From positions 455,522 through 519,521 of the forward strand of contig JAVJVX010000009.1 in assembly GCA_040220875.1 (NCBI GenBank): a stretch of 64,000 bases of DNA, given 5' to 3'. A program made the position numbers and the translations under genes. The DNA is from Alphaproteobacteria bacterium (lineage in GTDB: Bacteria; Pseudomonadota; Alphaproteobacteria; JAVJVX01). Shown here piece by piece: positions 26,447 to 35,734 of this stretch; position 1 is the stretch's first letter, and each line of letters starts with the position of its first letter. Below the pieces are notes generated by a model. It was not told where the DNA came from, did no database searches, and worked only from the letters and a program-made list of their open reading frames with translations.

Positions 26447-27598
26447 GTGTCAGTATTTTTGGGCTTTAAGAAATTCGGTTTCGGTCGGCGGTGCCTCTCG
26501 CTTCTCCTCGCGCTTGGCCTCGCCGTCTCTCACGCCGGACCGGCGGCGGCGGCCGTCTCACGCATCAAGGATATCGCCGAATTCCAGGGCGTGCGGGACA
26601 ACATGCTTGTCGGCTATGGCCTCGTCGTCGGCCTCGACGGCACAGGTGACGACCTCGATGATGCCAGCTTCACTCGCCAGAGCCTCATCGGCATGCTGGA
26701 GCGGCTTGGCGTCAATACACGCGACGAGGAGCTCGATACCGATAACGTCGCCGCCGTGATCGTGACCGCCACCATGCCGCCCTTCGTCCGCCACGGCAGC
26801 CGGATCGACGTCTCGGTCAGTGCGCTGGGCAATGCCGAAAGTCTGCTCGGCGGGACTCTCCTCGTAACCCCCCTGCTGGGCGCCGATGGCGAAGTCTATG
26901 CCGTCGCCCAGGGACCCGTCGCCGTCGCGGGATTTTCCGCCGCCGGAAATGCCGGCTCGGTAACCAAGGGCGTGCCCACCAGCGCCCGGATCGCGGGCGG
27001 CGCCATCGTCGAACGCGAGGTCGGGTTCGAGCTTGCGCAGATCGCCACTGTCCAGGTCTCGTTGCGCAACCCCGATTTCACGACCGCCCGGCGGGTGAGT
27101 GAGGCAATCAACGAATTTCTCGAAACCAGCGCGGCCGCGGCCCTTGACCCTGGCACGATCCGGGTCGCCGTGCCCCCGCGTTACGAAGGCAATGCCGTGG
27201 CGCTGATGACCGAAATCGAGCAACTCATCGTCCAGCCCGACCAGGTCGCCCGGGTCGTGATCGACGAGAAGTCCGGGGTCATCGTCATGGGCGAACAGGT
27301 TCGGATCAGCAAGGTCGCGATCGCGCAGGGGAATCTCACGATCCGGATTACGGAAACGCCCCAGGTTTCGCAACCCAACCCGTTCTCCAACACAGGCGAG
27401 ACGATCCAGGTGCCGCGCACGGAACTCGAGGTCGACGAAGGCGAAACGCGCCAGCTCACAGTCTTCGAGGCGGGCGTGAACCTGACGGAACTGGTCAACG
27501 GCCTCAACGCGCTCGGTGTCGGTCCGCGTGACATGATCTCGATCCTTCAAGCCATCAAGGCCGCAGGTGCGCTGCAGGCCGAAATCGAGGTGATGTGA
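26447..27598 (+). CDS. flgI: Flagellar P-ring protein FlgI
   Basis: Periplasmic P-ring subunit. GTG at 26447 is chosen: GGCGGGG lies about 9 bp upstream, it follows the sigma-54 promoter and it yields 383 residues with a signal peptide (LSLLLALGLAVSHAGPAAAA). The frame is open from 26255 but that part runs through the enhancers and promoter. Core motifs: RIKDIAEFQGVRDNMLVGYG, GLDGTGDD, FVRHGSRIDVSVSALGNAES. The stop overlaps the flgJ start (TGATG). Confidence 0.95.
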   Translation: MSVFLGFKKFGFGRRCLSLLLALGLAVSHAGPAAAAVSRIKDIAEFQGVRDNMLVGYGLVVGLDGTGDDLDDASFTRQSLIGMLERLGVNTRDEELDTDNVAAVIVTATMPPFVRHGSRIDVSVSALGNAESLLGGTLLVTPLLGADGEVYAVAQGPVAVAGFSAAGNAGSVTKGVPTSARIAGGAIVEREVGFELAQIATVQVSLRNPDFTTARRVSEAINEFLETSAAAALDPGTIRVAVPPRYEGNAVALMTEIEQLIVQPDQVARVVIDEKSGVIVMGEQVRISKVAIAQGNLTIRITETPQVSQPNPFSNTGETIQVPRTELEVDEGETRQLTVFEAGVNLTELVNGLNALGVGPRDMISILQAIKAAGALQAEIEVM

Positions 27599-27921
27599 TG
27601 ATCGATTCCCATTTCACCGAAGCGGCGCGAATGAGCCTGGGCGATCGCAATTCACCCGAATCCATCGTGCGCCGCGCCACCCAGACCAAGAGTGACGCAC
27701 GCCAGGCGGCCGAGGAATTCGAATCCGTGTTTCTCTCGAAAATGCTCGACCAGATGTTTGCCGGAATCAAAACCGATGGACTTTTCGGCTCCGGCCCGAG
27801 CGGAGACATCTATCGCTCGATGCTGAACCAGGAATACGGAAAGGTGATCTCGACCACTGGCGGAATAGGCATCGCCGACCAGGTGGAGCGGGAAATTCTC
27901 AAGCTGCAGGAGTTGAACTGA
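27598..27921 (+). CDS. flgJ: Rod-binding protein, FlgJ N-terminal type
   Basis: Rod cap/scaffold domain only, 107 residues; the muramidase domain of enteric FlgJ is absent, which is common in Alphaproteobacteria. Signature: AAEEFESVFLSKMLDQMFAG and FGSGPSGDIYRSMLNQEYGK. ATG at 27598 overlaps the flgI stop; an in-frame GTG sits one codon upstream. Confidence 0.9.
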   Translation: MIDSHFTEAARMSLGDRNSPESIVRRATQTKSDARQAAEEFESVFLSKMLDQMFAGIKTDGLFGSGPSGDIYRSMLNQEYGKVISTTGGIGIADQVEREILKLQELN

Positions 27922-27922
27922 C

Positions 27923-28360
27923 ATGGACCCGAACAGCCTCGCCGAAGATCTGATTGCGGTCACGAGCCGGCTCTCGGCCATCCTGGAGCAGGAGAACAAG
28001 CTGCTCCAGGCGATGAAGCCGGCCCGGATTACCACCCTTCAGGACGACAAGGTGGCGCTGGCAAACGCCTACCAGGCGCTGATGCGCGAATTGGCCCGCG
28101 ATCCGGCGCCGATCGCCCAGATGGAGCCCATCCTGCGCCAGACGGTCGAGAAGACACTGAAGCAGTTCAATGAACTCGCCAACCGCAACATGAACGCGTT
28201 GCGCGCGGCCCAGGAGGTGAACCGGCGCGTCATGGTCACAATCGTTGACGCCATAAAAAGCCAGTCGACCGGTCAGCGCGGCTACGGCAGGACCGGGCGG
28301 GCATCCGCTGGCGATGCCGGCGGAAGGCCGATTTCAGTCAGCGTGAACGAGCGTCTGTAA
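27923..28360 (+). CDS. flgN: FlgN-type export chaperone for FlgK/FlgL
   Basis: 145 residues, helical, with the FlgN-like heptad pattern LSAILEQENKLLQAMKPARI and LRQTVEKTLKQFNELANRNM. Immediately upstream of its presumed clients flgK and flgL, starting 1 bp after the flgJ stop. The C-terminal 30 residues are Gly/Arg-rich. Confidence 0.82.
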   Translation: MDPNSLAEDLIAVTSRLSAILEQENKLLQAMKPARITTLQDDKVALANAYQALMRELARDPAPIAQMEPILRQTVEKTLKQFNELANRNMNALRAAQEVNRRVMVTIVDAIKSQSTGQRGYGRTGRASAGDAGGRPISVSVNERL

Positions 28361-28386
28361 TGGACCTCTAACGGAAAGCCACGGTC

Positions 28387-30477
28387 ATGAGCCTTACCCT
28401 AGCGCTTCAGAACGCGGTCAGCGGGCTGCAATACAGCCAGACAACGCTGAACACGATCTCGAACAACATCGCAAACGCGAATACCGAAGGCTATACCCGC
28501 AAGACGGTCGACGTGGAGGCGCGCACGCTGGCCGGCCAGGGCGCTGGCGTCAATGTCACCGGGCTGAGCCGCTCGGTCAGCCAGGGGCTCCTCTCGGATT
28601 TACGCATTCAGATTTCCGCGGTCGAGAACCTCACCTATCAGAGCGAGATTTTCGGGCGCATGCAGGACATGTTTGGCTCGTTGGCCAGCGGAAGCGATAT
28701 CAGCTCGCAAATCAACGACCTCGAACAGGCGCTCGAGGTCCTGGCGACCACGCCGGAATCCGAGGACGCGCGAATTGCGGTAATCAACGAGGCCCAAAAT
28801 CTGGTCAACGAACTGAACTCGATGGCGGCCAGCGTGCAGAAACTCCGGCTCGAGGCAGACCAGACTGTCGGCGCTTCCGTAACGCGCGTTAACGAGCTTC
28901 TGGGCCAGATCGACCAGTTGAACAGGCAGATCGCCGACGCCAAGGGTAACAATCGCGTCTCGGTCGAACTCGAGGATCAACGCGACCAGGCAATGAGCGA
29001 TCTGGCCAAGGAAATCGACTACAGTTTCTTCGTTCGCGATACCGGCGAGGCCGTGATTCTGACCAAGACCGGCCGGACCCTGCTGGACGGGTTCGTGCGC
29101 CCGCTATCCCATGCCACGGCCTCACAGATGGATCAGGGGCTGACGCTGGGAAGCGGGATCGACGGCATATTCCTGGGCGGTGTCGATATTACGGCCGAGA
29201 TCACGGACGGCCGCATGGCCGGCGCGATCCGGATGCGCGACCAGGTGCTGCCGAATTTCGGCGCCCAGCTCGACAACCTCACGGTCACCATTCGCGACGA
29301 AATCAACGCCGTTCACAATACCGGCGCCGGCCATCCCGCCGCCTCGACCCTGACCGGTACGCGCGTCTTCGGCAACACCGCCAACGACATTTTTTCAGGT
29401 ACAGGCACGGTGCGTCTCGCCCTTGTGGACCAGAACGGCAATTACGCGCCCGGCACGCCCCCCACCGATGCGGATTTCTACGATCTGGATCTTACGGCCC
29501 TCGGCCCGGTCTCGATTGATGCGCTGGCGGCGGATATCAACGCCAATCTTACAAATATCAACGCCACCATCGTGAACGGACAGCTTGTCCTCGAGGGCTC
29601 CGGCGGCTTCCGGGTCGCGATCGACGACCAGGGCTCCGAGGAAGTCACGACGGGCCGTAGCTTTTCGCATTACTTCGGGCTGAACGACTTCTTTGTCTCG
29701 GGCGAAGTTTATTCGGCCTACGAATCAGCCCGACAGACCGCCGCCACGACCCCCGTCGGCTCCGACGGCCAGCTCACGATCAGCTTCGCCGGCATGACCG
29801 CTGCCGCCACCGTCAATTACACGTCGGCGACCACCCTCACGACGCTGGCAACAGACATCACGACGCAGATCGCCGCCCAGGGCGGCAACGCCACCGCCAG
29901 TGTCGTCAGTGACGGGGACGGCGTGCGTCTCGTGATTTCGGATCCGGATGGGGATGAACTGCATTTCGCGGAAACCGGCGGCGGCAGCGCGTACCGGGAT
30001 CTCGGCCTCGGCACGCGGGACGACGCCATTTCAACCACAATCTCGCTCAGGAGCGATATCGCATCCAACCCGTCCCTGATTTCGCGTGGCCGGGTCTCCA
30101 GTGCGACCCCTACTGTCGGCGGGTCCGCCATCAGTGCGGGTGACAATCGAACAGCGCTGGCGCTCGCCGCAAAGTTTTCCGAAGGCATCGTGTTTGGCAC
30201 CTCGGGCGGGATCGCGACAACGAACACGACCTTCTCCGGCTTCGGTGCGACCATGGTTTCGCTCAATGCCTCGCAGGCGCAGCTCAACGACAGCACGCTC
30301 GATTTCCAGACAATAATGCGTAACGAGCTGTCCGGCAAGGTCTCGGGGCAAAGCGGTGTCAATGTCGACGAGGAGCTGGCCAATATGACGGTCTTCCAGA
30401 ACGCTTATGCCGCCAACGCACGGGTCATTTCCGTGACTGCGGAACTCCTTGAAATCCTTGTCAATCTTGGCCGATAG
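28387..30477 (+). CDS. flgK: Hook-filament junction protein FlgK (HAP1)
   Basis: First hook-associated protein. 696 residues, longer than the about 550 of enteric FlgK because of a Thr/Asp/Gly-rich central insertion at roughly 330-570. N-terminal signature LQNAVSGLQYSQTTLNTISN and NIANANTEGYTRKTVDVEAR; C-terminal VNVDEELANMTVFQNAYAAN and ARVISVTAELLEILVNLGR. Followed by flgL after 12 bp. Confidence 0.96.
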   Translation: MSLTLALQNAVSGLQYSQTTLNTISNNIANANTEGYTRKTVDVEARTLAGQGAGVNVTGLSRSVSQGLLSDLRIQISAVENLTYQSEIFGRMQDMFGSLASGSDISSQINDLEQALEVLATTPESEDARIAVINEAQNLVNELNSMAASVQKLRLEADQTVGASVTRVNELLGQIDQLNRQIADAKGNNRVSVELEDQRDQAMSDLAKEIDYSFFVRDTGEAVILTKTGRTLLDGFVRPLSHATASQMDQGLTLGSGIDGIFLGGVDITAEITDGRMAGAIRMRDQVLPNFGAQLDNLTVTIRDEINAVHNTGAGHPAASTLTGTRVFGNTANDIFSGTGTVRLALVDQNGNYAPGTPPTDADFYDLDLTALGPVSIDALAADINANLTNINATIVNGQLVLEGSGGFRVAIDDQGSEEVTTGRSFSHYFGLNDFFVSGEVYSAYESARQTAATTPVGSDGQLTISFAGMTAAATVNYTSATTLTTLATDITTQIAAQGGNATASVVSDGDGVRLVISDPDGDELHFAETGGGSAYRDLGLGTRDDAISTTISLRSDIASNPSLISRGRVSSATPTVGGSAISAGDNRTALALAAKFSEGIVFGTSGGIATTNTTFSGFGATMVSLNASQAQLNDSTLDFQTIMRNELSGKVSGQSGVNVDEELANMTVFQNAYAANARVISVTAELLEILVNLGR

Positions 30478-30489
30478 GAGGTTCAGGAT

Positions 30490-31407
30490 ATGACCCGTAT
30501 CACCGACATTGCCGCCCACGCGCAGCTTCTCTCGAACATGGCGGCCGCCCAATCGCGGATCGGCAAGCTCAACGTGCAGATCTCCTCCGGCAAGACAGCG
30601 CAGCGCTTTCAGGGGCTGGAGTTGCAGGACACGTCGCGGCTGATCGACCTCAAGACGTCCCATCAGCGCACCGCACAGTTCCTGCGCAACATTCAGGCAG
30701 CCGACCAGCGGCTGACCTTTATGGAGAATGCGGCCAGCACGACCTTCGATGTCGCAAAGCAATTCCGCACCCAGCTCATCAATGCCCTCAACATGGATAA
30801 CGCCAGCGACCTCACGCTAGTGAGCGACGCCCGCGCCTTCCTGGAAACAGTGGCGGGGCAGCTCAACAAGACTCACGAGGGACGCTACCTGTTTTCCGGC
30901 ACCCGGACGGATACCCGGCCGGTCGATATTGACGATCCCGATTTCTTCTCGGTCTTTCCGGCGATGCCGACTTCGGCAGATACGAGTTATTTCCAGGGAG
31001 ACTCCCAGAAACTCACGGTCCGCGCGGATACCGATATTTCAATCACCTACGGGGTGACGGCGGATCAGGCGGGTTTCGAGGAAATCATTCGCGCCCTCAA
31101 GCTCGTCAGTATTGCCGGGCAGCCGCCCAGCCGCGATGTGCTGGAGGAAGCACTCGGCGTGACGAATCAGGCCATTGACGACATTCCGCGGATCGTCAGC
31201 TCCATTGGCGCCGTTCGCAAGCAGCTTCAGGACGTGGAGACAATCCATACCGACCTGCAGCTTTATCTCGAACAGGGGATTTCAGATATCGAGAACGTCG
31301 ATGTCAGCAAGGCGCTGACGCAATTGAGTCAGGAGCAGCTCACGATGGAGGCGTCCTTTTCGACGATTTCCGTGATGCGGGGTCTGACATTGACCAATTT
31401 CCTTTAA
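30490..31407 (+). CDS. flgL: Hook-filament junction protein FlgL (HAP3)
   Basis: Third hook-associated protein, 305 residues, flagellin-like at both ends. N-terminal part QSRIGKLNVQISSGKTAQRF; C-terminal VDVSKALTQLSQEQLTMEAS and FSTISVMRGLTLTNFL. Shine-Dalgarno AGGAGG overlaps the end of flgK. Followed by fliW after 34 bp. Confidence 0.95.
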   Translation: MTRITDIAAHAQLLSNMAAAQSRIGKLNVQISSGKTAQRFQGLELQDTSRLIDLKTSHQRTAQFLRNIQAADQRLTFMENAASTTFDVAKQFRTQLINALNMDNASDLTLVSDARAFLETVAGQLNKTHEGRYLFSGTRTDTRPVDIDDPDFFSVFPAMPTSADTSYFQGDSQKLTVRADTDISITYGVTADQAGFEEIIRALKLVSIAGQPPSRDVLEEALGVTNQAIDDIPRIVSSIGAVRKQLQDVETIHTDLQLYLEQGISDIENVDVSKALTQLSQEQLTMEASFSTISVMRGLTLTNFL

Positions 31408-31441
31408 TCCCGTCCCGAGCAAAGCAAAGAGAGGACTGACC

Positions 31442-31927
31442 ATGCACGCAACCAAACTGACCCACACCGAATCGAGCGCGGCAGAACCGCCGCCCGACGG
31501 GGTGCGAATGATCGAGACGCGGTTTGGCGAGATGCCGTTCGACCCGCAAAATTCCCTGACCATGCCTCAGGGGCTGATCGGCTATTCCGATTTTCGCGAG
31601 TTCGGTCTGCTGGCCCTGCCGGATAGTGGTCTGGGTGCGATGATGCTCCTGCAAAGCCTTTCGGAGGCCAGCCTGTCCTTCATCGTGGCGCCGTACAATG
31701 CGGAAAGCGGCATGATCGACGACAAGGACCTGGCCGACGCCGCGCGGGCGCTTGGCATCGGGCGGGACGATCTGGTTGTGCTGCTGGTGGTGACCGTCCA
31801 GCGGGAGGCCGACACCATCAAGATCTACGGCAACCTGAGGGCGCCGGTCATGGTCGACAACGAGCACCACATCGCCCGGCAATACGTTCTCCCGAACCCG
31901 AAATATCCGGTTCGCTACGAGTTCTAG
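31442..31927 (+). CDS. fliW: Flagellar assembly factor FliW (CsrA antagonist)
   Basis: Binds CsrA and, in Bacillus, flagellin, so that free flagellin releases FliW to titrate CsrA. 161 residues; recognisable by RMIETRFGEMPFDPQNSLTM, PQGLIGYSDFREFGLLAL and the C-terminal NLRAPVMVDNEHHIARQYVL. It has about 20 extra N-terminal residues, so ATG at Met23 is an alternative start. Follows flgL, and csrA is in the same window at 9862. Confidence 0.92.
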   Translation: MHATKLTHTESSAAEPPPDGVRMIETRFGEMPFDPQNSLTMPQGLIGYSDFREFGLLALPDSGLGAMMLLQSLSEASLSFIVAPYNAESGMIDDKDLADAARALGIGRDDLVVLLVVTVQREADTIKIYGNLRAPVMVDNEHHIARQYVLPNPKYPVRYEF

Positions 31928-31947
31928 GCCGGCCGGACGCTGCCGCC

Positions 31948-31962
31948 TTAAGTGAAGATTAA
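31948..31962. promoter_or_regulatory. Exact CtrA box upstream of the CDP-sugar operon
   Basis: TTAAGTGAAGATTAA, a perfect TTAA-N7-TTAA, in the 107 bp gap between fliW and the cytidylyltransferase gene, 73 bp upstream of its ATG. Places the sugar operon in the probable CtrA regulon with cheY and fliX. Confidence 0.65.
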
Positions 31963-32034
31963 CCCTGTTGGGACCATAGTTCGGCAACCGGAAAATGGCC
32001 GAAACCGGGCCGACAGGGGGTTCAGGAAAGCACC

Positions 32035-32847
32035 ATGATGGCAATCAACGAGATGGATGTGATTCTCCTCTGCGGCGGGCTCGGCACGCGGCTGCGCGAA
32101 GAGACGGAATTCAAGCCCAAACCCATGGTGGAGATCGGCAAGCATCCGATCCTCTGGCATATCATGCGTCATTACCGCGCCTATGGACCGAGGAATTTCA
32201 TCCTCTGCCTCGGTTACCGGGGTGACGTTATCCGCGATTATTTCATCAATTACCGCCGCCATAACAGCGATGTGGCGGTCGATCTTCGCAGCGGCGGCAT
32301 TGAAACCCTTTCCAACGAGTTCGACGAGGACTGGCGCGTGGTGATGGCCGAGACCGGCAGCGAGTCGCTGACCGGCCGGCGCATGGCCCTCGCCCTCAAG
32401 TATCTGCGCGGAGACACCTTCTTTGCCACCTACGGTGACGGGGTCAGCAATGTCGATCTCAACCAGCTCATGATGCACCACCGGCGATCGGGCAAGCTGG
32501 CGACCGTGACGGCGGTCCATCCCTCTTCCCGCTTCGGAGAGCTGTCGATCCAGGACGGACTCGTCGATTCCTTCGCCGAGAAGCCCCAGGTTACCGAAGG
32601 CTGGATCAATGGCGGGTTTTTCGTGTTTGAACGCGCCGCATTCAACGGCGTTTCGCCGGAAGAGAATTTCAGCCTGGAAGAAGGCATCCTCGAAGAGCTC
32701 GCCGCCCGCGGACAGCTTGCAGTCTACCAGCATCACGGCTTCTGGCAGTGCATGGACACGTTCCGGGAGATGGAGCTTCTCAACCATATGTGGAAATCGG
32801 GTCAGGCACCCTGGCGGGTGGAGAACGAGCAAAGACTATCGGCATGA
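32035..32847 (+). CDS. rfbF: Glucose-1-phosphate cytidylyltransferase
   Basis: Makes CDP-glucose from glucose-1-phosphate and CTP, the first step of CDP-6-deoxyhexose pathways. 270 residues; nucleotide-binding motif LLCGGLGTRLREETEFKPKP, then ILWHIMRHYRAYG and YGDGVSNVDLNQLM, all typical of RfbF/AscA. Two consecutive ATG codons are present at the start. Overlaps the next gene by 4 bp (ATGA). First gene of a seven-gene operon behind a CtrA box. Confidence 0.93.
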   Translation: MMAINEMDVILLCGGLGTRLREETEFKPKPMVEIGKHPILWHIMRHYRAYGPRNFILCLGYRGDVIRDYFINYRRHNSDVAVDLRSGGIETLSNEFDEDWRVVMAETGSESLTGRRMALALKYLRGDTFFATYGDGVSNVDLNQLMMHHRRSGKLATVTAVHPSSRFGELSIQDGLVDSFAEKPQVTEGWINGGFFVFERAAFNGVSPEENFSLEEGILEELAARGQLAVYQHHGFWQCMDTFREMELLNHMWKSGQAPWRVENEQRLSA

Positions 32848-33905
32848 CACCCGAATTCTGGCATAACCGCGCTGTTTTCCTGACCGGTCATACCGGGTTT
32901 ATGGGCGGCTGGCTGAGCTTCTGGCTGGCCGAGCTCGGCGCCCGGCTGACGGGCTACGCATTGACACCGCCAACGCGTCCGAACTTTTTTTCCCTCTCCG
33001 GACTCGAAACGCGCCTCCATTCGCTGATTGCCGATATTCGCGACCCGATCCTTCTGAAGAACGCCATTCTGTCGGCCGAGCCCGAAATCGTGTTTCACCT
33101 GGCCGCCCAGCCTCTTGTTCGGGATGCGTACCGCCGACCGGCCGAGACTTTCGAGACCAACGTGATGGGCACCGTCAACCTGCTCGAGGCGATCCGGCAC
33201 TGCCCCTCCGTGCGGGCGGTGGTGATCGTGACATCGGACAAGGTGTATGCGAACCAGGAATGGGCCTGGGGATACCGCGAATCGGACCGTCTCGGCGGCC
33301 GGGAACCCTATGGCGCGAGCAAGGCAGCGGCGGAAATCGTGGTCGATTCCTACCGCGCCTCCTATTTCGCAAGCCAGGCCACGCCCTGCGCCATCGCCAC
33401 GGTCCGGGCCGGAAATATCATCGGTGGCGGTGATTGGGCGGCCGAACGCCTGGTACCGGACGCGATCCGCGCCTTTGTTCGCGGTCAGACACTCGCGATC
33501 CGCCACCCCGAGGCCGTCCGGCCCTGGCAACATGTACTGGAACCCCTCAACGGCTATCTCTGTCTGGCGGAAAAACTGATAGCGGATCCCGACGGCACGG
33601 CAGGTCCCTGGAATTTCGGCCCGGCGCAGGACGATATCCGCCCGGTCGCCTGGCTGGCAGACCGGATCAGCGAACTCTGGGGGGACGGCGCTCACTGGCA
33701 TCACGCCAATGAAAGCGGTCCTTACGAAGCGACACTGCTTGCCGTCGATAGCGCCAAGGCGCACCAGAAACTGGGCTGGCGCCCAGTCTGGACGCTGGAC
33801 CACGGGCTGGCGGAAACGGTGGCCTGGTACAAGGCAGAACAACGGGGCGCCGATTGCGCCGCTCAGACAGCATCACAGATCGAACGATTTCAGGAGGCAG
33901 CCTGA
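32844..33905 (+). CDS. rfbG: CDP-glucose 4,6-dehydratase
   Basis: Converts CDP-glucose to CDP-4-keto-6-deoxyglucose (extended SDR, NAD-dependent). The ATG at 32844 overlaps the rfbF stop and gives 353 residues. Visible: the Rossmann motif FLTGHTGFMGGWLSFWL, FHLAAQPLVRDAYRRPAETF, the TSDKVYANQEW region and the catalytic YGASK. The stop overlaps the next start by 1 bp. Confidence 0.94.
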   Translation: MTPEFWHNRAVFLTGHTGFMGGWLSFWLAELGARLTGYALTPPTRPNFFSLSGLETRLHSLIADIRDPILLKNAILSAEPEIVFHLAAQPLVRDAYRRPAETFETNVMGTVNLLEAIRHCPSVRAVVIVTSDKVYANQEWAWGYRESDRLGGREPYGASKAAAEIVVDSYRASYFASQATPCAIATVRAGNIIGGGDWAAERLVPDAIRAFVRGQTLAIRHPEAVRPWQHVLEPLNGYLCLAEKLIADPDGTAGPWNFGPAQDDIRPVAWLADRISELWGDGAHWHHANESGPYEATLLAVDSAKAHQKLGWRPVWTLDHGLAETVAWYKAEQRGADCAAQTASQIERFQEAA

Positions 33906-35179
33906 TGGCGCTGGCAAATCAATCCGTCCCACCGCTTGAAGGCGAGCGTTGGCATTCCCACTGTCGTTTCTGCCGCGCCCCCCTGACCACCACCCTGGTC
34001 GATCTCGGCACCACGCCCGCGGCCAATGCGTATCGGACGCCGACCCAGATGCGTCTGGGCGAGACCTACTACCCGCTACACGCTTATGTCTGCGACAGTT
34101 GCAAGCTGGTCCAGCTCGAGGATTTCCAAACTCCGGGCCAGCTTTTCTCCGATTACCTGTATTTCTCCTCGTATTCCGAGAGCTGGCTGGAACACGCCGC
34201 CGCTTTCGCCGACATGGCAGTTGAGCGCTTCGGTCTCACGCCCCGCTCACTGGTGATGGAAGTTGCCAGCAACGATGGCTATCTCCTCAAGAATTTCCTC
34301 AGGAAACGTATTCCGGTGCTGGGCATCGAGCCGGCCGCAAATATAGCCATGGCGGCCCAGCGCGACGGCATTCCGACCCTGGTCGAGTTCTTCGGTGTCG
34401 AGGCCGCACGGCATCTGGTTCGTGGCGGACAACTGGCTGACCTGCTGATCGGCAATAATGTGCTGGCCCACGTACCCGACATCAACGATTTCGTACGCGG
34501 CCTGTCGGTGGTGCTCAAACCCGACGGTGTGCTGGTGATGGAGTTTCCCCATCTCCTCAACCTGCTCGAGAAAAGCCAGTTCGACACCATCTATCACGAG
34601 CATTTTTCCTACCTCTCCATCCTGGCCGTCGAACGGATCTTTGAAGCCCACGGCCTGGCCATCTTCGACGTGGACAGGCTGCCGACCCATGGCGGCTCGC
34701 TCCGGATCTATGCCTGCCTCGCGATCAACCGCCGGCCGGAGGAAGCGGGGCTGGCCGAGGTCCGGGCCGCGGAAAAAGCGGCCGGTTTGGGCCGGCTTGA
34801 GACCTATGCCGGATTTTCCGAAAGATGCGGGACGATCAAGCGCGACCTGCTGCGCTTCCTGATCGACGCACGCGAAGCCGGCAAGACGGTAGCCGGCTAC
34901 GGCGCGCCCGCGAAAGGCAACACGCTCCTCAATTACTGCGGCATCAAGGCCGATCTACTTCCCTTCACGGTGGATATCAGCCCGCACAAGCAAGGGCTTT
35001 TCCTGCCGGGCAGCCGAATCCCCGTGTTCGATCCGGGCCACCTGACCGAAGCGCGGCCGGATTATGTCCTGATCCTGCCCTGGAACCTGACTGCGGAGAT
35101 CACACGCTCCATGTCGCATATCCGGGACTGGGGCGGCCGCTTTGTCGTCCCCATTCCTGCCCTCACGGTGCTGGACTGA
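33905..35179 (+). CDS. NDP-sugar C-methyltransferase (zinc-binding, SAM-dependent)
   Basis: 424 residues of the NDP-hexose C-methyltransferase family. N-terminal zinc-binding domain with CRFC and CDSC pairs (about residues 19-22 and 64-67), then the SAM-binding motif VMEVASNDGYLLKNFL, the FDTIYHEHFSYLS motif and the C-terminal GYGAPAKGNTLLNYCGIK. Members such as TylC3 and NovU add a methyl group to C3 or C5 of a 4-keto-6-deoxy sugar. Behind rfbF-rfbG the likely product is a C-methyl-branched CDP-4-keto-6-deoxyhexose. The methylated carbon cannot be read from sequence. Confidence 0.88.
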   Translation: MALANQSVPPLEGERWHSHCRFCRAPLTTTLVDLGTTPAANAYRTPTQMRLGETYYPLHAYVCDSCKLVQLEDFQTPGQLFSDYLYFSSYSESWLEHAAAFADMAVERFGLTPRSLVMEVASNDGYLLKNFLRKRIPVLGIEPAANIAMAAQRDGIPTLVEFFGVEAARHLVRGGQLADLLIGNNVLAHVPDINDFVRGLSVVLKPDGVLVMEFPHLLNLLEKSQFDTIYHEHFSYLSILAVERIFEAHGLAIFDVDRLPTHGGSLRIYACLAINRRPEEAGLAEVRAAEKAAGLGRLETYAGFSERCGTIKRDLLRFLIDAREAGKTVAGYGAPAKGNTLLNYCGIKADLLPFTVDISPHKQGLFLPGSRIPVFDPGHLTEARPDYVLILPWNLTAEITRSMSHIRDWGGRFVVPIPALTVLD

Positions 35180-35194
35180 CCGGAGACCGGAGAC

Positions 35195-35734
35195 ATGCTG
35201 TTCTCCTCCATCGATTTGGGCGAAGCCTGCGTCATAGATCCCACACGTCACGAAGACGCGCGCGGTTACTTTGCCCGCACCTATTGCGCGCACGAATTCA
35301 GGGCCATGGGGCTGAACACCGAATGGATCCAGTGCGGCACATCCTACAGCCGCCTGGCCGGGACGCTGCGCGGCCTGCACTTCCAGCAGACGCCCTTCGC
35401 CGAGATCAAGCTGGTCCGCTGCACGCGCGGCGCGATCTTCGATGTCATCGTCGATATTCGTCCCGGCTCACGCACGCGGGGCCGCTGGTTCGCAACCGAA
35501 CTCACGGCCGAGAACGGCCGGATCATCTATATCCCCGAGGGCTTCGCGCACGGCTTCCAAACGCTTTGTGACGGAAGCGAGGTATTCTATCAGATCTCCA
35601 CAGCCTACGAGCCCGAGGCCTCGTCCGGTATCCGTTACGACGATCCGACGATCGAAATCCCGTGGCCGCTGCCGGTTTCGGAAATCAGCGCGCGGGACGC
35701 CGCGCTGCCCGATATGGACATGGCACCATGCTAG
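35195..35734 (+). CDS. NDP-4-keto-6-deoxyhexose 3(,5)-epimerase, RfbC family
   Basis: 179-residue cupin of the dTDP-4-dehydrorhamnose 3,5-epimerase family. Substrate-binding motifs EDARGYFARTYCAHEF and AGTLRGLHFQQ (catalytic His region) and YIPEGFAHGFQTL are intact. In this context it should act on the CDP-linked, possibly C-methylated, 4-keto sugar. Overlaps the acyltransferase by 7 bp. Confidence 0.88.
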   Translation: MLFSSIDLGEACVIDPTRHEDARGYFARTYCAHEFRAMGLNTEWIQCGTSYSRLAGTLRGLHFQQTPFAEIKLVRCTRGAIFDVIVDIRPGSRTRGRWFATELTAENGRIIYIPEGFAHGFQTLCDGSEVFYQISTAYEPEASSGIRYDDPTIEIPWPLPVSEISARDAALPDMDMAPC

